DNA from: Zeus faber
Taxonomy: Eukaryota; Chordata; Actinopteri; Zeiformes; Zeidae
Assembly (NCBI GenBank): GCA_960531495.1
Contig: OY482862.1
Location: 15,921,219 to 15,985,218 of the forward strand
Direction: 5' to 3'
Length of the DNA stretch: 64,000 nt
A model generated the notes under the pieces. It was not told the origin of the DNA. It saw nothing but the letters and a program-made list of their open reading frames with translations, and made no database searches. Within the stretch, counting starts at the first letter, position 1. The number at the start of each line of letters is the position of its first letter. The position numbers and the translations under genes are program-made. Positions 61,967 through 64,000 of the stretch are shown here, piece by piece.

Positions 61967-64000
61967 CTCGTCTCTACGCTCCCATTCATATGTGAGTGCC
62001 CACATGAGTATTTGTCAAAACCTGCTCCGCCCGTTTGGTGTTCGTACGTCGTGTTGGGTATTCTGTTCATTCTAGGCCCAAAAACCCCTCAAAATCTAAA
62101 CAGCAGGCAGTTATCACCAGTTGAGGGTCCTCTTGGTGTCTCTATTGTCTTTATGTTGTTTTTTGTTTGTTTGTTTGTTTTTCCCCCCTCATGGGGGACA
62201 CAAGGTTTGTGAACTCTGAATGTGGCACTGCCTTTTTTCTCTCCGGTAGCTGGAAGGCTCTGCGTGCCGCGTCATGGCCATTTAGGCGACATGCTTAATG
62301 GGGTCGACTCTTCCTGCCAAAGGTCTGTGGCTCTCTCCAGCGCGTCAACCATGGCCTGCAGGAAACAGGGGAAACAGGGATAAATAAACAAGAGATGGAC
62401 AATGTCCCCTTTCCCTCCGTCGCTCTTATCCCCTTTCCTTTGTAATCAGGACGTGAGGCATGGGGCGGCCGCCGCAGGCAGACAGCCCCTCGCTGTCTGC
62501 CCGCCCGTCTGACTCATGAATTACGACGCAAATCGCCTAACTCACAGGAGGGCTTTTTAAATTAGAGGTAGAGATAGGAGATGGAGCTGGTGATGCACCA
62601 ATACCACTTTTCCACTGACGCGACCTTTTCTGAGACCTGAACTTGAAGCGTTGGTCCACTTCCAGGTACAAATCTCATCCATTACTTTGGACTTTAGTTT
62701 GGCTTTCTTAGAATACTGCCACTGACATATAATCCATTTTTTCCACATTAGAGACATCTAAAATGCATCCCTTTGCTTTTTGGGATCGGGGATTTTCTCT
62801 AATACAATATCCCACTTGAGCCCGGTACCAGACCAATTCCCATTATCAGCATCCGTAGCCTCAAATCCCCATATGGAACTTTAATGATCCCCAATGGGAA
62901 ACTACAAAATAGATTGGGGAGCACACCAAACCAATGCAGTATTGTGAAATAATGACAATCAATTCATAAATGTGTGCTTTGATGTTTGTAGTAGTTTATA
63001 CTGACTACAGGAGATCCAGTATAAGGATTTATGGACCTGCTTAAGGAGGTATTTTTTATATATACATTTTGGTTCATTTGGTGCATCCCCCCCTTGTCAC
63101 ATTTCTGCTATCCAGCTTTTTCCTGCATTTTGCTCTCTTGACTCCAACCCGTACACATGTTGTTTCAAACGTATGTTTAAAGACCAGTCACTCTTTTGGC
63201 ACATACAGGTATCAAAACCTGTGTATGACGGTGTTTTGGCCCTTTTCTCCTCCAACTCCTCATATATCCGCGTGGACTCGGCAAAATCTAGAGGAAAAAA
63301 AAACGGTCTCGGTTGTAAAAAGGTTCAAATCCTTGGCACCGTCGGCGTGTTTTGTAAACAGCGATCATCCCGTTTGCTCTTTCACCATTTAAGGACCTGC
63401 TTCATCAATGTTCCTGGGTGAAATTTATCTTATGTTATCATTTTTTTTTTAAGGTCATTTTTACGTCATATTACCGAGTATTTTTTCATTTCCAGCCTGT
63501 CCTGCTGAGTGCTGAATATTATATTCCTCGTGTGCTGTGTGCTTCACTCTCTTGCTCTGCTCTTGCCAGGGATTTTCGCCGCTGAACTAAATAAGCAGTC
63601 AGCCATATTGCTGTTTGCCTGCAATCTGTCCCTCTGGATAAAAGGCTGCATTTAGTACAACCCATTTACTTCATATTCACTCAACTTCATGGGATTAAAA
63701 GTATTACACATGGCTTTGCACTGTGTAGTATTGGTTCAGAGTTATTTTTTCCCTATAAAGCTTCTGGAGATTAAATGACATTAACATGAACTTTGGTTTT
63801 GGTATTTTAGCAAAATTAAATGAAATGAAAATAATAGTAAGATAGAGTCAAATAGTGCACAGGCATTTCACATAGTTGTCTGTGAAATCAATCAGTTTTG
63901 TAACCAAGGCAACAGAGAAAATGATAAAAGAAAAAGGGGGAGAAAAAAAACAGAGAACGGCGGCTGAGAAGCGGCGGAAGAAGGGATTGAGCCGTGAGCG

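Larger units (their letters stand above)
43476..64000 (+). other. Inferred dock9 intron 1, no further exon recognised
   Basis: The exon at 43359 ends with a good donor, and the expected next segment (KLIEPLDYENV-like) was not found in any frame, so the remaining ~20.5 kb is taken as intron. It holds GT/CA arrays (56286, 57728, 59021-59299, 60212, 61880), a TA array at 52157, a perfect hairpin at 54754, a GC-rich block near 53420-53720 and scattered repeat remnants. Alternative first exons of dock9 could hide here. Confidence 0.55.

Overview
The window is vertebrate nuclear DNA, almost certainly from a ray-finned (teleost) fish. It shows intron-split genes with GT-AG borders, many long (GT)n/(CA)n microsatellites (several over 100 bp), fish-type tRNA-derived SINEs and Tc1-like DNA transposons. 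There are no prokaryotic operons, CRISPR arrays or rRNA genes.

Two genes are supported, both on the + strand. (1) farp1 (FERM, RhoGEF and pleckstrin domain protein 1), positions 16130-41900. Twenty-six coding exons were placed by translation, splice borders and phase; each joins in frame to its neighbours. The reading runs through FERM lobes F1-F3, the FERM-adjacent region, a disordered linker, the DH (Dbl-homology) domain, PH1, a second linker and PH2, to a stop at 40698-40700 and a poly(A) signal at 41856. The exon(s) for the first ~57 residues were not found and probably lie upstream, so positions 1-16129 are read as farp1 intron. (2) dock9 (zizimin-1 type Cdc42 GEF): only the first coding exon, 43359-43475, is visible. 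It sits just downstream of a CpG- and GC-box-rich promoter. The remaining ~20.5 kb is read as the 5' part of dock9 intron 1. I found no further dock9 exon.

The two genes are about 1.5 kb apart, head to tail. FARP1 acts on Rho-family GTPases and actin (dendrite and synapse growth, semaphorin/plexin signalling). DOCK9 is a Cdc42 exchange factor that also promotes dendrite growth. From memory they are near neighbours on human 13q32, but there they converge and STK24 and SLC15A1 lie between them.

The most interesting signals are in farp1 splicing: (a) a pair of exons (37138-37301 and 38337-38473) with the same phases and a matching 19-residue end, as expected of mutually exclusive duplicated exons; (b) a large linker exon that can be cut at internal phase-1 donors to continue into the GEF half, or read through to its own stop and poly(A) signal, giving a FERM-only protein; (c) a GC-AG intron and a NAGNAG acceptor. 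Outside the exons are a head-to-head pair of Tc1-like transposons with complementary internal deletions, a perfect 32-bp hairpin with a 4-nt loop, a transposon with a SINE nested in it, and GC-rich blocks that could be promoters.
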